This document shows positions 9,996 through 12,211 of a stretch of DNA of 12,211 nucleotides, piece after piece. The translations under genes and the position numbers were made by a program. Location of the stretch: assembly GCA_030040235.1 (NCBI GenBank), contig JASHUC010000444.1, forward strand, positions 1-12,211. Reading direction: 5' to 3'. The stretch is from Gammaproteobacteria bacterium (lineage in GTDB: Bacteria; Pseudomonadota; Gammaproteobacteria; Steroidobacterales; Steroidobacteraceae). Positions within the stretch are counted from its first letter, which is position 1. Each line of letters begins with the position of its first letter. The notes beneath the pieces are model-generated. The model saw only the letters and a program-made list of their open reading frames with translations, did no database searches and had not been told where the DNA came from.

Positions 9996-11879
9996 TCACG
10001 GCAAGACCTCAGCAAGGGAAATGCCGGCGCGCGGTCGCGCGCCGCGCCGCTCGAGGACACGGCGCGCCTCGGCCGGGGGCAGAGGCCGGCTGAAATGAAA
10101 GCCCTGCGCAGTATCACAGCCGAGCTGGGCGAGACACTCGGCCTGCTCGGGCGTCTCGACGCCTTCGGCGACGACGCTGAGCCGCAGGCTGCGGGCAATG
10201 CCCATGATGGCGCTCACGATAGCCGCATCCGTCGCATCGCGCGCCATGTCGCGTATGAAGGCTTGATCGATTTTCAGCGCATCGATCGGCAGGCTCTTGA
10301 GATAGCTCAGGGACGAGTATCCGGTCCCGAAGTCGTCAACGAGAATACGCGAGCCGAGCCTGCGCAGTGCCTGCAGCACCGCCAGGTACGATGCGGAATT
10401 CTGCATCGCAGCACTCTCGGTGATCTCGAACTGCAGCCACTTCGGCTCGATGTCGAATTCGCGCGCGAGACCGGTGACGAGCTCGGCGAGCCGGCCGTAC
10501 TCGAACTGCCGTGGAGTGAGATTGATCGAGACCGGCAGCAGCCGCAGTCCCTCACGATTCCATTCGCCGAGCTGCCGGCACACCTGGCGCAGCACCCAGG
10601 CCCCGAGCTCCAGGACGAGATTGTCGTGCTCGGCGATCGGGATGAAGCGTGCCGGAGGAATCAGGCCGAGGCGGGGGTGGCGCCACCGCAGGAGCGCCTC
10701 GAACCCGGCCGGCGATTCCGTACGCAGCTCGAAGCAGGGCTGGTACTCGAGGAACAGCTGCTCCGTTCCGATCGCGCGCCGCAACGCGTGCTCGAGCTCG
10801 AGCCGCTCGGAAAGCTGGGCCCGCATCTCGCGGGTGAAGAACTGGTGGTGCCCTCCGCCGCTCGCCTTCGCCTGCGAGAGCGCCAGATCGGCGTGCTTCA
10901 GCAGTTGCTCGAAATTCGTGCCGTCGGTCGGGCAGAGGCTGATCCCGATGCTCGCGACGATGTTGAGCCGCACCTCCTCGAGCTCGATCGGCGCGCTCAA
11001 GGCCTCCTGGATCCGGCGGGCGATGTAGTCGGCGGTGCTCGCAGCGGGCAGCCCGCCCGCCACGACGACGAACTCGTCCCCGCCCATGCGTGCGACGAGG
11101 TCCTCGGCGGCGAGGCAGCCGCGCAGCCGCCGGGCGACGGTCGCGAGCAGGCGGTCCCCCCAGCCGTGTCCGAGCGAGTCGTTCACGTCCCTGAAATGAT
11201 CGAGGTCGATGTAGAGCAGCGCCAGCAGCGATTCCTCGTGCGCCGCCTCGTCCGTGAGCCTGGGGAGCTGTGCCTCGAGATACAGCCGATTGGGCAATCC
11301 GGTGAGCGCATCGCGCTGGGCGAGACGCACCATGCGCTTGCGGTGAGCGCGTTTCTGCGCCGCGAGTGCGCGGCGCGCCGTGACATTGCGCCCGAGCAGG
11401 CACACGAGCTCCCGCTGCCCGATGCGCATCCAGCTCAGGGTCAACTCGAACGGAACTCGCCGGTCGCCGTTGCCGCGCACGCTGACCACTCGGCCGTGCC
11501 CCGCCCAGCGTGTGCGCAGACGCGCGAGACGTTCGGGCGCGAGTGCGCGGCTCAGATCACGAAGGTTGCGCCCGAGAATCTCCCGCAGCGAGTATCCGAG
11601 CTCGCGTGATGCCGCTGGGTTCGCCTCGATGATGCTGCCGGTCGTGGCATCGGCGAGCAGCACACTCTCGCCGAGCTGGTGGCTGATGCTGCGGTAGTAG
11701 CGAGCGAGCGCGTGCGCACGGAACAGCGACTCGAGCAGCAGCAAAGCGGCGAGTGCGGCGCACGCGAGCCCGGCCAGGTCCCAACCGAGGAGGCCCGCCA
11801 CGCCGTGCGGCCACAGGTGCGAGACCGCCGCGAGCGCAAGACCTACGACGCCAAGAGCAATGAGCGATCGGGTACGCAC
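9996..11879 (-). CDS. Membrane-anchored PAS-GGDEF-EAL cyclic-di-GMP regulator
   Basis: A 627-residue protein with two N-terminal membrane helices (about 5-21 and 31-50). A PAS sensor domain follows at about 65-175 ([19 protein letters not shown]), then GGDEF (about 183-345) and EAL (about 360-610). The diguanylate cyclase site is intact: DALTGLPNR (190), [16 protein letters not shown] (223) and GGDEF at 266-270. The inhibitory I-site, normally RxxD five residues before GGDEF, reads AAED (257-260), so its arginine is missing. The phosphodiesterase site is also intact: EAL at 394-396, Asn453 in SINLT, ITE (486-488), DDFGTGYSS (515), KID (536-538), AEGVE (571) and [10 protein letters not shown] (592). 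It could therefore make, degrade or switch between making and degrading c-di-GMP; which activity dominates cannot be read from sequence. The start is a GTG, the first in-frame start before the helices, with a weak ribosome site. The gene lies on the same strand as the ABC transporter downstream. Confidence 0.96.
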   Translation of the reverse strand: MRTRSLIALGVVGLALAAVSHLWPHGVAGLLGWDLAGLACAALAALLLLESLFRAHALARYYRSISHQLGESVLLADATTGSIIEANPAASRELGYSLREILGRNLRDLSRALAPERLARLRTRWAGHGRVVSVRGNGDRRVPFELTLSWMRIGQRELVCLLGRNVTARRALAAQKRAHRKRMVRLAQRDALTGLPNRLYLEAQLPRLTDEAAHEESLLALLYIDLDHFRDVNDSLGHGWGDRLLATVARRLRGCLAAEDLVARMGGDEFVVVAGGLPAASTADYIARRIQEALSAPIELEEVRLNIVASIGISLCPTDGTNFEQLLKHADLALSQAKASGGGHHQFFTREMRAQLSERLELEHALRRAIGTEQLFLEYQPCFELRTESPAGFEALLRWRHPRLGLIPPARFIPIAEHDNLVLELGAWVLRQVCRQLGEWNREGLRLLPVSINLTPRQFEYGRLAELVTGLAREFDIEPKWLQFEITESAAMQNSASYLAVLQALRRLGSRILVDDFGTGYSSLSYLKSLPIDALKIDQAFIRDMARDATDAAIVSAIMGIARSLRLSVVAEGVETPEQAECLAQLGCDTAQGFHFSRPLPPAEARRVLERRGARPRAGISLAEVLP

Positions 11880-11887
11880 CGGACTGC

Positions 11888-11939
11888 GACACGCGGGGCC
11901 GGATTGCCCCGCCTGCCTGTGTCGGCCGGTCCCGCCGGC
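11888..11939. other. Two adjacent hairpin-forming inverted repeats upstream of the GGDEF-EAL gene
   Basis: CGGGGC (11894-11899) pairs with GCCCCG (11906-11911) around a 6-base loop. It is flanked by an outer GACAC (11888-11892) and GTGTC (11919-11923) that also pair. Next to it GCCGG (11925-11929) pairs with CCGGC (11935-11939). They lie 9 to 60 bases before the GTG start of the minus-strand GGDEF-EAL gene, so they would form in its 5' leader or act as a weak terminator of the gene before it. No T-tract follows. In such G+C-rich DNA short stems arise easily, so this is a weak call. The remaining bases of the 155-base gap (11880-12034) show no promoter I can support. Confidence 0.3.
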
Positions 11940-12034
11940 GAGTTGAGTCGCCCGGTGTGAGCGCCGTCCCAGTTTGGCCGGCAGCGTCGAACGATCCGCT
12001 CACCGCTCGCTGCGCGTGACCGATGCGCGGCGAC

Positions 12035-12211
12035 TCAGTAGGGCGGCGGCAGATCCGGATAGTTGCGGAACAGGTCGGGCTCACCTTTGACTTCGTTGTA
12101 GGGGCGATACACCGTCGAGCCGGCATCGGGGGCAACGGTGAGCGCGTTGCGCACCGTACCGTGGTCCTTGGCCTCGGCCCAGCTCACTTCGTAGCGGTTG
12201 CGGAACAGCGG
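12035..12211 (-). CDS. C-terminal end of an unidentified protein (5' part beyond the window)
   Basis: On the minus strand the frame entering at the window edge is open for 58 codons and ends in TGA at 12037-12035. The peptide starts PLFRNRYEVSWAEAKDHG and ends DLFRNYPDLPPPY. It is polar, without membrane segment or recognisable motif, and repeats a short LFRN twice (residues 2-5 and 47-50). The balanced, non-arginine-rich composition and clean stop before a non-coding gap make it look like true coding sequence rather than a shadow frame. I do not recognise the family. It lies upstream of the GGDEF-EAL gene on the same strand, 155 bases away, and need not share its transcript. Confidence 0.6.
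   Translation of the reverse strand, partial: PLFRNRYEVSWAEAKDHGTVRNALTVAPDAGSTVYRPYNEVKGEPDLFRNYPDLPPPY

Noticed and set aside
10095..11609. A 504-codon plus-strand open frame opposite the GGDEF-EAL gene
   Set aside because: Shadow frame without domains; the opposite strand has complete GGDEF and EAL motifs.
11557..12135. Minus-strand 192-codon frame covering the gap and the start of the GGDEF-EAL gene
   Set aside because: It overlaps the well-supported GGDEF-EAL N-terminus and the unidentified C-terminal tail in other frames and has no recognisable content.

Overview
This is a G+C-rich bacterial window, most likely from a proteobacterium. The evidence is a fused trehalose synthase/maltokinase, tightly packed glycogen/trehalose genes, a LapA-domain membrane protein and a GGDEF-EAL regulator. 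The genus cannot be told from the sequence. I see no rRNA, tRNA, CRISPR array, insertion sequence or phage gene.

Left part (2-7644, + strand): an alpha-glucan/trehalose operon. It starts inside a TreS-maltokinase fusion (5' end cut by the window). Next come glgX (glycogen debranching enzyme) and treZ (malto-oligosyltrehalose trehalohydrolase), which overlaps the glgX tail. Last is a 72-codon piece that looks like only the C-terminus of treY (malto-oligosyltrehalose synthase). TreS plus maltokinase links trehalose to maltose and maltose 1-phosphate, the donor for GlgE-type glucan synthesis. GlgX debranches glucan and TreZ releases trehalose from its ends. TreZ normally needs TreY, so a treY reduced to its tail means the TreYZ route has lost its first enzyme at this locus, unless a full copy lies elsewhere.

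Middle (7641-8006, + strand): a small two-helix membrane protein with a cytoplasmic coiled coil (LapA/DUF1049 type). Its ATG overlaps the stop of the treY relic, so its translation is probably coupled to the end of the sugar operon.

Right part (minus strand): reading leftwards from 12211, there is the C-terminal tail of an unidentified protein (12211-12035), a PAS-GGDEF-EAL cyclic-di-GMP protein (11879-9996), and an ABC exporter half-transporter (9887-8016). The ABC gene ends tail-to-tail with the lapA-like gene, only 9 bases apart. All gaps without a gene are under 160 bases.

I found no convincing undescribed system. The points most worth a second look are the treY deletion scar and its coupling to the lapA-like gene, the repeated ribosome-binding/start segment at the glgX-treZ overlap, and a GGDEF domain with an intact active site but no inhibitory I-site arginine.
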